A DNA stretch of 64,000 nt from Plantago elongata (Eukaryota > Streptophyta > Magnoliopsida > Lamiales > Plantaginaceae). The stretch spans positions 55,730 through 119,729 of the forward strand of contig JAYMSP010000018.1 in the NCBI GenBank assembly GCA_036897095.1, given 5' to 3'. A program made the position numbers and the translations under genes. This document shows positions 1-12,000 of the stretch, one piece after another. A model generated the notes under the pieces. It was given only the letters and a program-made list of their open reading frames with translations, searched no databases and was not told where the DNA came from. Every line of letters begins with the position of its first letter. Position 1 is the stretch's first letter.

Positions 1-1885
1 TAGAGAGCATGGAATCATATTTTCCCGGGTAGTTCTCAATCCATGTTCCCCAAGTTCCTTCGGTTGAATAACTTGATTCTAGCCCATAAGGTGAAGTTTC
101 CTCTGGGTTGGATCATTTGACCAAAGAAAGTTCATGTTTAACTGATCTAACTTAAACATTTTCCGAAAGCCAACTTGCTTGCATCTCATGTATAGAAATA
201 GCAGAAGTTATTGATTGAATAAGTGTCAACCTTCCTGCCAATGTCAATAATTTTTGTTTCCAGCCCTCATACTTCGAGGTAACCTTGTCGAAGAGATGGG
301 CGAAATCGGCCCTTGTAGTTCGACCATGTCTAAGTGGAACACCGAGATATTTTCCTAAGTTAAAGGTTTGGCTAAATCTCAAGATTTCCACAATTTTTCG
401 TTTGAGTGTGTGACCTCCTCTATTGGAAAAGTAAACTGTCGATTTCTGCAAGTTTAGATTCAAACCAGACACCCCACATAATATGTCGATCACATTTCAA
501 ATGGTGGTGGCATCCTTCACCGTCGCTTTGCTCAAGAAGATTAAATCATCTGAAAATAGGATATGAGAGAAATCCGATCCGTTTTTACATGGCTTTATTG
601 GATTCCACTCCTTCCTTTAAGTTAACTCGGTCACCATATATGATAGCCTCTCAATGCAAAGTACGAATAGGTAAGGACTCAAAGGATCACCCTGTCGTAA
701 CTCACAACCACGCTTGATAGGTGTCAGTGGTTCTCCGCCCCATAATATTTGTGATGTGGAGCTCCGAACACATAACATGATTAGTCGAATTATCTTTTCA
801 GGAAACTTGAATGCCACCAGTGTTCCTTCAAGAAGCTCCCAATTAACCCTGTCATAGGCCTTCTCCATATCGAGTTTCATAATCATACAACGCACTTTGT
901 TCTTTTTCTTGGATCGAAGTGAATGAAGAATTTCCTGCATAACAAGATATTATCATGTGTACTACATCATTTGATGAAGCTGGATTGGCACATGGAGATT
1001 AGTTCCGGCATCAGATTGCGTAGTCTCAATATAAGGCACTTAGTTATGAACTTATTTAGCACATTACAAAGGGCTATTGGGCGACTCAGTGATTTTGCTG
1101 GGGTTTGGGATCTTGAAAATCAGACACACAAAAGGATTGCACATATTAATAGAAAAACTTCCATTACTTACAAACGAATCTCCAATGATGTCCCAACACT
1201 TGTGATAGAAGCATGCTTGTATTCCGTCCAAACTTGGTGCCTTATGTGGGCTAGTGGACAAACTGCCTTTCGAATTTCATCAGCAGTGGGATCAACTTCC
1301 AGTTCAGCAGCTTCGCCATCCGTAAGATGTGCTTTGAGGTGGGAAATAGGTAGCGCAGTCCTGGTTCGAGCAGTAGAAGGAGAGAAAATCTGCTCGAAGT
1401 GTGCTCGGCCATGATCTTGCAAGATATTTTGATCCAGCTGCCATTCATTTTCAATAAGTAGCATATCAATTCGATTAACTCGCCTTTTGGCTAGTGTTTA
1501 CTGGTGGAAGAACTTGGTGTTTGAGTCTCCCTCTTGTAGCCATTTAATCCTGGATTTTTGAAACCATAGCCTCTCTTCCTGTCTCAATACAATGTTATAT
1601 TCGATAACGAGTTGTCGTTCGAGATTGACAAAAAATGAGCTAGAGTGTTGAGCTAGATATCTTTGTATCCCATCAATACGTCCCTTGAGCTTGCGCTTTT
1701 TGTGGAATATGTTTCCAAACTTATCTTTATTCCAATGAAGCAGGATCTCATGAATACTCTTTATTGCTTGTTCGACCTCTCCATTCTGCTGCCATATTTC
1801 CCGTATTAACGACTTGCATTAGTCATTCACTAAACAAGCACTTTCGAATCTAAAAGGACGATTTTCGCTTCTTTTACAACCCCTC
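1..1885 (-). mobile_element. LINE (L1-type) ORF2 fragment, decayed
   Basis: A degenerate non-LTR retrotransposon is read right to left. From the high coordinate it shows the linker between endonuclease and reverse transcriptase, with RPFRFESACLVND near 1820-1860 and the conserved WLQEGDSNTKFFH near 1500-1550. Next is a KAPSLDGIQACFYHK block (about 1200-1250). The RT core at 617-940 has KLDMEKAYDRVNW and LRQGDPLSPYLF. An FSDD catalytic box variant lies near 530-570, and KYLGVPLRHGR follows in 152-493. These blocks fall in different frames with stops between them, so the copy is dead. The RT 3' part and tail run off the left window edge. RT domain order and motifs are standard for plant L1 LINEs. 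Confidence 0.9.
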
Positions 1886-1889
1886 ACAA

Positions 1890-2798
1890 TGCATGATGAT
1901 TAGATGATAGTCAGAGTTCAAAGGTAAGGTTCATGTTGTTCAGGTGGTGTGTAAGACTGTGGCTCATGATTTAGCTATGATGATTAAACTGCAGTTTAAA
2001 AAACCCAATAGATTTGTTTGCACTGTACTCTCTAAATTGATTTCTATGTGATGATTTGATATTTGGATGTAGATTGGTGATTGACATGTTTATTCTGGAT
2101 GGATGTTCCTTATGGGATATTACCTGCTGGTTCATTTGGTGCAATGTGCTTAGGTTTGCTATTTCTTTGGGTATTTTAGTTTCATTGTCCTTTCTTATTT
2201 TGGTTGATAGTCTATTTGGGACTTTTTAACGTTTGGTGGACAAGTGTAGTTTGCTGCAGCTTATTGGGAGTTTCTCATGACGATTTGCTGCAGATTCTTG
2301 GTCCTGTCTTGGTTCTGATTGTTGGAGGATGGGGGTGGTTGATTGTGTGTTTGAAGCCCTGGCGTGTGAGCACATATGAAGAGGATATACTAAGGATTCA
2401 CTTTTGGCTACTCTAGCCTTAATGCAACTTGGATCACAGTTTACTGGAGACCAATTGCGTGTAGACTGTACGCAGTCTCCATTAGTGTAATAGAGGCAAT
2501 TCCTGTAGAATCTGGGTTGTTGGTCTTTTGACTTGAGCTGTATTGATTTCTTTTGATTTCATTTACCCTTGTAATGATTCTTCCTTTTTCATATGGTAGG
2601 ACAGACTTAATTGAGTGAGTTTCTCAGGAGATTAGTCTGAGTCCTTTTGCTATTAAATCCTAATATTTGGATCTGTTAGGTAGGTTGTGATTTGTGGCTG
2701 TGTGCTTGTCAACTGTATTGGGGTATACCCCTCTGATATTTGTACTCCTTTGGTGTTCAATATTTTTTAACTTTGTGCAAAAAAAAAAAAAAAAACTA
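1890..2798 (+). mobile_element. Poly-A-ended retroposon tail, probable LINE 3' end
   Basis: This stretch has no long open frame. It ends with a GT/T-rich segment (about 2720-2777) followed directly by a run of about 19 A at 2779-2797. A pyrimidine-rich 3' UTR closed by poly-A is typical of plant LINE 3' ends. It sits directly against the 5' side of the minus-strand LINE fragment, which suggests nested or adjacent insertion. The left border is inferred only from where the LINE coding similarity stops. No target-site duplication could be fixed. Confidence 0.45.
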
Positions 2799-5030
2799 GT
2801 GTTTAATATTTTTATTAGACATACTTAAACATAGCTGCTTTATAACATTTATATTTTGCATTACAAAGATATGTCTAAAACTCACAGATGGTCATATTAA
2901 AGATTTGTCATTATTGAAGATCGAGAAACTTCTAAGATCAAACTACAATTGCCTGAAAATATCAAAGTTTGCATATACCTTCAAATGACTTCATAAATAA
3001 TGCTATGAATAATTTTATAGTGAATGAGTCTAATGTGTGAAATCCTCAATTAACTAAAAACCTGAGATTGCAGGTAAAATTTTAATTTTGAGGCTTTTAT
3101 TTTGTTAAATTATGAACGATATAATTAATTAACATTAAATTTACATCATATGAAGTCAGAAAAATGCTTCATTTCACGAAAACAATTCCCCACATGTTTT
3201 GGCGTAAACTTTGGTGGTGGGATGGAGGTACCAGAGCGATTTTTTTTTCTATTTCGCTAACATAAATTTCTCATATATTTTCACAATTTTATTTATGATC
3301 GGATGTAGGAGGGGATAGAGTGGATTCTAGGGGGATTGTGTGTCAAGTTGGGTACATGTAAGCTTTTAAATGGTCTACCCTCTACCTTACCCAACCTGAA
3401 CCCACGAAAGACCCGTACATATGTAATGATGTTCGGGTACGGGTCGAGTATGTACCCGTACCCGTACCCGTACAGAACCCAACAATCAGGTTCTAAACCC
3501 GACTTGAGCTACAAACCCCTTTAGGACCCGAACTCAACCCGATCTGGTACTTTTGTTTTGCCAATGAATACTTCTTTTCCCATCTGAATAGAGCAGCAAA
3601 CTGAAAACCAATGTTTACCCCAAAACAAAATTAAACACTCTCTCTTCTCTACTTTTAGACTGTCATTTATTCTGCTTGCCTAAGTCGCCTTTGTTGTTTG
3701 TAGTATCTGTCTCCCCAACTGAACACCAAGGGACCTCCGATTTTGATGATGGGGGACTGCCAAAAGATGGCGTAGGTCCAGCTCCCGCGAGCACCTTCAA
3801 TTAAGGCAAGGAGGCGTTGTTGAAGCGTCTCCTAATTGAGGAAGGGGGAAACTACATGGAGGGTGGAGTGGTGTTGGTGGTCGCTCGTGATTTGGGGAGG
3901 CGCTGAGGAAGGAAGTGGAGGACTAGGAGTGGTGGTGATTCATGATTTGGAAGAGGCACTGATTGTGGTGAAATTGGGCTAGGAGGAGGATAGATCGGAT
4001 TATCTGATGAAAGATTCCATCATCATGGCTTTTGATTTCAAATATGAACATTTAGTCTTCTATGGTTTACTTTACGAGTTCTACCCGACCCCTATCCATA
4101 TATGTTATTAATTAACGGGTTGGGTACGGGTAAATGACCCAATAAGAAAATATTGGGGCTCTACCCATCGGGTACGGAACGGGTTTGGATAGGGTAGAAC
4201 CCAATCCGTTTAAAAGCTTAGGTACGGGTCGAATTCAGACAGGTTTCTGTATGAGTTGGATTCGAGTTGGGTCTTAGTGTGTGTTTGATATTGGGCAGGG
4301 TGAGTTTTGGACGGAGCATGGGTATACCTGACTCAGACCTGACATAAATAGTTTATCGGGTTTTAACGGGTTGGGTCCTATCCAATTACAAGTTTAGATA
4401 CAACTACAAATTTTGTTTACAAAGTGGTGTTTGACAAACAATATATGGTAATTTTAAACCTACCACCTTATAAACTCTGAAGACTTGAATATATACTTTA
4501 TAATTAATTATTATTATTAGCACATTATGTTAGCTCTTTTTTAAATTTTATTTTACTGAAAATGATTGACTTTTAATTAACATTTTATATATATTTTTTT
4601 ACATCCTCTTTGAATAATAAATATGTTGTATCGAGATATTTTTGTATATGTTTCTCTAATATTCGTCGAATTTCGACGCCATAAACTAGTTGTAAAGAAA
4701 AGATAAAATAGGTGAAAGAATTACTTTTGAGTCTGGATGTAATTAAAAAATAAGGTCTAATTTTGGATGTCGATGTATTTATTTGAAATCTAGGTGTTTA
4801 TTCGAAATAGCGGTCTAATTAAGTGGTACTAGATGTAATTTCCTTTCAATAAATGTAACTTCAAATATGTTGTTATTAATGTATCTTCTACTATAATTAT
4901 ACATTTATTATGCATTCCCTTTCAAGTAATACAATGCATTTAACTTTTAATTATTATTTACGAATTCTTATAATCTACTATGTTTTTTTCTTTAAACTTT
5001 ATTTTTATTAGAAGTTAAATATTTAGTAGC
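2799..5030. other. AT-rich spacer with a foldback repeat inside
   Basis: No gene is supported here. The part before about 3340 and the part after about 4240 are plain AT-rich DNA. The middle holds the foldback repeat listed separately. The only open frames are short and composed of simple-repeat residues. Confidence 0.6.
3345..4235. repeat. Foldback element with ACCCGTACCC-rich arms
   Basis: The left arm (about 3352-3475) and right arm (about 4100-4225) are imperfect inverted copies. AAGCTTTTAAA with GGTCTACCC follows on the left. On the right, GGGTAGAACC precedes TTTAAAAGCTT. Both arms are rich in variants of GGGTACGGGT, including a triple CCCGTA run at 3456-3473. The GC-richer centre (3720-4000) has no recognisable coding domain. 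This resembles a non-autonomous foldback DNA element. No target-site duplication was confirmed. Confidence 0.5.
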
Positions 5031-5059
5031 GGTGGTTTGGTAAAAAATCCAGAGGAGTC

Positions 5060-5305
5060 GGTACTTTTAGTTTATGAGTCTATAGCGATCTGTTCGTTTC
5101 AATACGCACTAATTCTGCATTTGATAGCTGATACTATTTCAAATCGGTTGTTTTCTTCTCCAGCACAAATCCTAAAACCTTCAGAAGAGAAAGGTGAAGG
5201 GATTGGGAAGTCCATGTATATCGTGTCACACGAGTCTGGTACAAATCGATTCCGATAATCGACGTGTTTTACCGATCTAGCTAGCTCACTGTTACTACGG
5301 CAAGG
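5060..5305 (+). other. MIA: Probable 5' UTR exon of the P5A ATPase gene
   Basis: A good splice donor (CAAG then GTATTT) lies at 5305/5306, and a matching acceptor (TATAG) ends at 6088, three bases before the ATPase start codon. This supports a non-coding first exon and a 5' UTR intron of about 783 bp. The transcription start is not visible, so the left border is a guess. Small open frames in this stretch have no family resemblance. Confidence 0.4.
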
Positions 5306-6091
5306 TATTTTGTTCGATTCGCTTTTAGCCAATAAATTAACGTTTCCTGTATTGGTTGTCTCTTCATGTTTCTGTTCTGTTTTCTTTGATTAATCACATT
5401 CCATTTTTCTTGTTTTTTGCATAATTTTTAGATCTTGGAAGCTAAAAGGGTTTTAGGATTTAGTTTTCTGCTTCTCAATTAGTCATTCTTATCCTTTTTT
5501 TTTTTTTAATTTTATTAAGTCCATGTAATTAGCAAGGTTAGAAGTATATTAGATTAGGACTCAGTATACTTCTAACAAGCAATTCTATTGTAGTGAATTA
5601 GCTTTTACCTGGAGTTGAGTGATTGATCTTGTCAAGTACTTGATCTAAGCTTGCATCGCCAATTGTTTGTTAGAATTCAATGACCAAATATGTAAGTGTA
5701 TGTTAATCGATGCAAACTGAGAAAGCAGTTTTGTTTTACTCTATCACCTCAGAGGCACTTTCCGGCCTCGCTAAACACAGAGTTTCTAGAGAGACTGTCT
5801 TTAGATAACTTATCTAGACGGACCTATATTGTCATGATAATTTTCATGTTATTAATTAAAACATCTATGTTGTTAATTAATAACATTGATAGTTTTATTG
5901 ACAATGTAGTCAGTCTCTAGAGACTGTCTCTCAGGAGTCTTACTTATCTTAATATGATTTTTTTTTCTAATCATATTCTAAGTTGAAATGTTGATTCTAG
6001 ATAGGCTAATTCCCACACACTTAGTTTTCCTCGCAATTGAATTCTCAGTTCCTTGAGCTGACAACTCTTGTTTATCTGTGAAGTATAGAAG

Positions 6092-9000
6092 ATGTCGAGG
6101 TTTCATGTTGGTGGCAAAGTGGTAGATAATGTTGACTTAATAAAAAAGAAGAGCTTGGCATGGCGCTTAGATCTATGGCCCTTCGCGATACTTTATGCCT
6201 TGTGGCCAGTAGCTGTAGTTCCTAGCCTGGATTTTTCTGATGCCTCAATAGTGTTGGGTTGCTTTGCAACTTTCCATATTCTGGTCTTTCTGTTCACGGT
6301 TTGGTCTGTGGACTTTAAGTGCTTCATGCAGTACTCTAAGGTATTTATCTTCTCCTGACAATTGTTTAAGATTTAATCATTATTGCATCATTACCCATCT
6401 TTTTTTAAGTAATCACTGCATCTGTATGTCATCTAATACTTCACTCCACTGTGGTTTATGAGCACAGACCTTTAGTTATGTGTCTCCTCATGATCAATTT
6501 TTCTTTCCCCGTGTCCTTGCTATCATAGCTACCAGTACTTTTGACTGAAACCATCACATCCTGTTTGCTATCATAGCGCCTAATTATGAAGGTTTTGCGA
6601 ATGATAATGACAGGTTCATGGCATACACATTGCAGATGCATGCAAGATTACTCCAGCCAAATTTTGTGGTTCAAAAGAAGTTGTCCCCCTTCATGTCAGG
6701 AAGGTGAGCTAATTATTCTTCCCCACGCCCTCCCAAGATTGCTTTGCATATTTACTAGCTGATTGTATCATCATTATTATTTCTGTTGTAAGTAATGAAT
6801 GTTCCAAATGTAATTGTGCAGTGAGTATCTTGTTTATTTCTGTTTCCTGTTAATTTGATGTTTTAGTACTATATATTTAACAACAGAAAACTGTAAATCT
6901 AGGGTCCCCAGACACATCAATTTACTCTCTGTTTCACATATACCATACTCCTCTTTTGGGAAGCAAGATCTTAGACTTGTCATATTGTTGCTGATTTGTA
7001 AAATAGTTTTGAACTTATGTAGAGACCCTTTTTGGAATCTCTTACAAATCATAGTATTATTTATTTTTTCTAGTTGCTAACCATATCACTTGTTTCCTTA
7101 TTATAGTTGGAGTCTTCATCTACGTCACTGGATGAAAGAGAGATCTACTTTGATTTCAGGAAGCAGCGCTTTATTTACTCAAAAGAGAAAAATAACTTTT
7201 ATAAACTTCCTTATCCATCAAAGGAACCATTTGGTTACTATCTCAAAAGTACTGGATACGGTACCGAAGCCAAAATTCAGACTGCTATTGAGAAATGGGG
7301 AAGGAATGTGTAAGTACCACGTATCATCGATTTACTACAAAATCATGTATACTCCTTAAATCTGAAGAGAACAATGATGCGTGCAAAGCATCTCAGACTT
7401 TCTGCTTTGTGCATGCTTCAAATTTACTATTGTTGTTACACTAATTCTCTTGCTGCCAGGCAATGTGTTTGAGTTCCCTCAATCTTCTCTTTTTCACTGG
7501 ACTGTCGAGTAGGAAAAGGATACAGTTTCCATGATTTATTACAATAAATAGAGAACTGGATCTTGTAATTCCAAGATACATGTTATCTGGATATAGTTTT
7601 TGGACTGGATGTGAAGCTATTGATTTATATTTAACCCATCTGGTCTGTTCTTTATCTTTTTCTTTGTGAATGCTCATTGAACTTAATTAAGTCTTCTCTG
7701 GTTTTGCATGGTTGGATGATACACAAGGAGTTGTTAAATATTTAATTTTGAGTAGTTTCAGGATTTGTGATATCCTTTTGTGGCAAAGCACTTGTTTATC
7801 CAAGAGGGAATGTTCTTTAGATTGTTAAGATGATCTCCCTACTGCTTTTGATGTAGATGTTTGCATTTGCAGATTTGAATATCCTCAGCCCACATTCCGG
7901 AAACTGATGAAAGAACAAATAATGGAACCATTTTTCGTATTTCAGGTTTGCCAGTAATTAATCCCTATTTGTATTAGTATCCACGTGATTAGATAACATT
8001 GTTAATTATTTCCTGCTACTTCGTTATTTTATATTTCTGAATGCATAATATGTGGTCTTATATCTTCTTTATTAGGTTTTTTGTGTTGGACTGTGGTGTT
8101 TGGATGAATTCTGGTATTACAGTCTGTTCACATTGTTCATGCTGTTCATGTTTGAGTCAACAATGGCAAAGAGCCGTTTGAAAACTCTGACTGAGCTTAG
8201 ACGTGTTAAAGTTGATAGCCAAATTATGATGGTTCACCGTGGCGGGAAGTATGTCAATCTATTCTCTAAAGTTCTTTGTTCTCAGAATGCTAACCCTGAT
8301 GTCTAGGGAATAACTGTGTGTCCACTCTTTCAAACGGAAACTAGGTGGATTAAACTATCTGGGACTGAACTTCTGCCTGGGGATGTTGTGTCTATTGGGC
8401 GTGCCACTGACCTGAGTGGAGAAGATAAGTCTGTACCTGCTGACATGCTTATTTTAGCTGGAAGTGCTATTGTGAATGAAGCAATTCTAACCGGCGAGTC
8501 AACACCACAGTGGAAGGCGAGTTGACATTCCATTTCCTTTCACATGCTCAACATCTAGGTCAATACAAATAATCCATTTATGAGTAGCTAGGATAAAACA
8601 ACATAGTAGTTAGAAAACTTTCCTGGATACATTCATCTGAATGTATGATCAAAATATTATGATTAGATCTGCACATGCTTTGTCACTTGTCAGTATTATT
8701 TATCTTAAAGTTTTGAGTGTTTTCCAGGTTTCCGTAATGAGTAGAGGATCTAATGAGAAACTATCAGTGCGACGAGATAAAGCACATGTTCTTTTTGGTG
8801 GTACTAAAATATTACAGCATACACCGGATAAGGTTTCCCCCCTACCTCTTTATATGTGGTTTTATCATTTTGTGTATCTGTTTATGGATCAACTGATTCA
8901 TCAGACTAAAAAAAAAAAAAATTGCATATGAAATTTTGTATATTTTCATCTTGGGCAGACGTTTCCTCTAAAAACTCCTGATGGTGGTTGCTTGGCGGTG

Positions 9001-12000
9001 GTTCTGAGAACTGGATTTGAAACTAGTCAAGGGAAATTAATGCGTACCATCCTATTTTCAACCGAGAGGGTAAGTTTCTTTTGTTTTTCATTTACACCTT
9101 ACAAGTGATGATATGTTTTGTTGTCCATCTTGTCTTCTTTGTGTTTCTTATAAACACATGTGCTTTTGTGTAGGTTACTGCAAATAGCTGGGAGAGCGGA
9201 CTCTTTATCCTGTTTCTAGTAGTGTTTGCTTTGATAGCTGCTGGGTATGTCCTTAAAAAGGTAAGAGGTCTCTACAGATACTGACATGGAGCAATTCTAT
9301 TGTTCTTTAGACCTATCATTTTTTGAAAGTTTGATATCGGTTATACCTCATGGATCAATCACAGGGGCTTGAGGATCCAACTAGGAGTAAATACAAACTT
9401 ATTCTGAGCTGTTCATTGATTATTACTTCTGTGATTCCGCCTGAACTGCCAATGGAGCTGTCCATAGCTGTTAATACTTCTTTGATTGCACTTGTACGCC
9501 GTGGGGTATACTGTACAGAACCATTCAGAATTCCATTTGCTGGAAAGGTAATGACTTCATTCAGTGTGTTGCTTGATACAGAATATTATACATATTTTTT
9601 CTTTCAAAGGTCAAGCAGTTGTTATGATTGCACTTCTTCTTGTAATCTTGGCAAAAGACACTTGTATGATAACTTGATAAGAACCTGCTCTTTCTGAATC
9701 CTGATTTTCTTACAGAAATTGTTCCAGAGCAAGTTGCTAGAATTTTTTTTCAGATAAAGAAAAAGTCTAGAATAGGAGTTGCAGAACACTCCCTTATTAA
9801 CAGAAGATTCTGAAGTTATGATAATGCATTAATTATCTTGAAGCTTAATAACAAAGAATACAGTCTTTACTGGTAGAGATGAGATGATAGTGAACCACAA
9901 GCTACATGACACCCTCTCCCCCTGTCTCAGTTCTTATCTTTGCGGATCCCTATCTGTATCTTTAAGGTTCGCTGCATGGCGTTTGCAATGTTTTGATTAT
10001 CTTGATTTTATACGCAGGTTGATATTTGCTGTTTTGACAAGACTGGGACACTGACTTCTGATGACATGGTATGGGCCTTATAGCAGCTTGCTATATCTTG
10101 TATGAGCACATATCTTGTTAGGTTCCTTTTGTAGCTGTGTTTTATTTAACATTAATCCTCAGGAATTTTCTGGAGTTGGTGGCTTGGGGGATAATGAAGG
10201 TCTGGAAACAGACACTTCCAAAGTGCCTGGCCGAACTTTGGAAATACTTGCTTCATGTCATGCACTAGTCTTTGTGGACAATAAGCTGGTACAGTAATCA
10301 CTATTTGATTTATGTCTACACAGCCTTATAGAGTTGTTTGTACTTGAATGATTTGGATGAAATTGCTCTTTCTGCATCATCAACTACTGGGCTGTCATGC
10401 CTAATATGTATATGCCATATGATGTAGGTTGGTGATCCTCTTGAGAAGGCTGCACTCAAAGGAATTGATTGGAGCTATAAATCAGATGAAAAGGCCATGC
10501 CAAAAAAGTATGGATTGTGGTTTACATAATTTGTTTCCTAAAATTTGCCGCCATCAACTTTTTAGCATTTTGAATGGCTTAGAATCTTGCATGATAATTT
10601 GGAAATTTGCACTGGATATGTGATGCATTTGCACATACCAAGAGCCGGCAGTTTGATTGACTTAGGGTTGGTTTAGCGTTGTCAGCAGTGGCCGCTATAG
10701 CAGTAGAGTGTAGCTGTTCTCCGCTTAAGATCTCCTTACTAGCAGTGCAGTTAAGCAGCTATAGCATGATGAAATACTTCTGTAGCGCCGCTACTGTAAA
10801 CTGCTGTGAGTTGTCCATTTTTTTAATGACATCATACTGAGGGATTGGAGAAACATAGGCTAGTCGAAAACATAATTGGAATGGTCCAGTTCCTAGATGT
10901 TGAGTCATGTCCATTAAGCATACGCCCAAGATCCTTTACCGCACATTCAAGAGTTCTCGTCCAACCCCTCTTCAACGGTCACACAGCTGCCCTGCTGTAA
11001 CTATGACTCTATCCCCTTTTTTTGTGGGCAAACGCTCTGCTAGCAGGGATTGGTAACTGGCTTGGTTGAGAACTAAGTAGAAGGTAAACTAACTGATTTT
11101 CCATCGTACACGTGACACTGTTGGTTGACTGACAAAACTCTGCTATTTGATGCATGATCAAGATCGATGGTTACATTGGACTGATATTGGTTTAGTGTGT
11201 CAGACATTTAGATAATGCACTGCTCTGTGATGGAGCTTTTGCTTATTCTTAAGAATAAAGAGGATGCTGCTGATAGGTTTTAATATAATTTATTTTTTAT
11301 TTTCTCCATCTTGTCTATCCATATATGTTGCTCGTTGGAGTTTTAGTTTGAAACAGTAATACACTCATGACTCATGTCTAGGCAAAAATGTCAAATCTGT
11401 GAAAGGCTCTTGACAATGGGAGTTCCAGAACTTCGACATGGCTCTCTGAGTAACTATCTGATTTATTCTGCTTCAAGCATTAAGTCATATCCTTACATGT
11501 TGAACAAAATGCAGGGGTGCTGGTAATTCTGTCCAAATTGTACAAAGGCACCACTTTGCGTCTCACTTGAAAAGAATGGCTGTTGTCGTTCGCGTTGAGG
11601 AGGAGTTTCTTGCTTTTGTGAAGGTATTGAGTTGCTCTAATATTGTTATACTGGTCTACATAGTTATCTTTTACTCCCTCCGTCCCGCTAGAAGTGAAAC
11701 AATTTTCCGTTTTGGGCGTCCCACCAAACTGAAACAATTTTCCATTTATGGAAATAACCCCACAATACAACTCATTTTTAACCAAACATTATAAGGCCCA
11801 CATGTACTTTTCTATCTCAAATTCATTATTAACCACATACTACATATTTTTCTTAAAAAGCGTGCATATGAGAAATGTTTCGTTATAAACGGGACGGAGG
11901 GAGTATAAAATTACATGATGGTCTTACGTGCTGGTTGAGCAGCTTATAATACATGATGATTAGTAGCACATGCATGATATTTCTTTTTTTACCTGACCTG

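Noticed and set aside
1491-2806. CTAGTGTTTA at 1491 and 2797 as a target-site duplication for the poly-A element
   Set aside because: The left copy lies inside the conserved LINE linker coding block, so the match is probably chance.
5037-5258. 73-codon open frame before the P5A ATPase
   Set aside because: It lies in the inferred 5' UTR exon, has no family resemblance, and does not join the ATPase frame.
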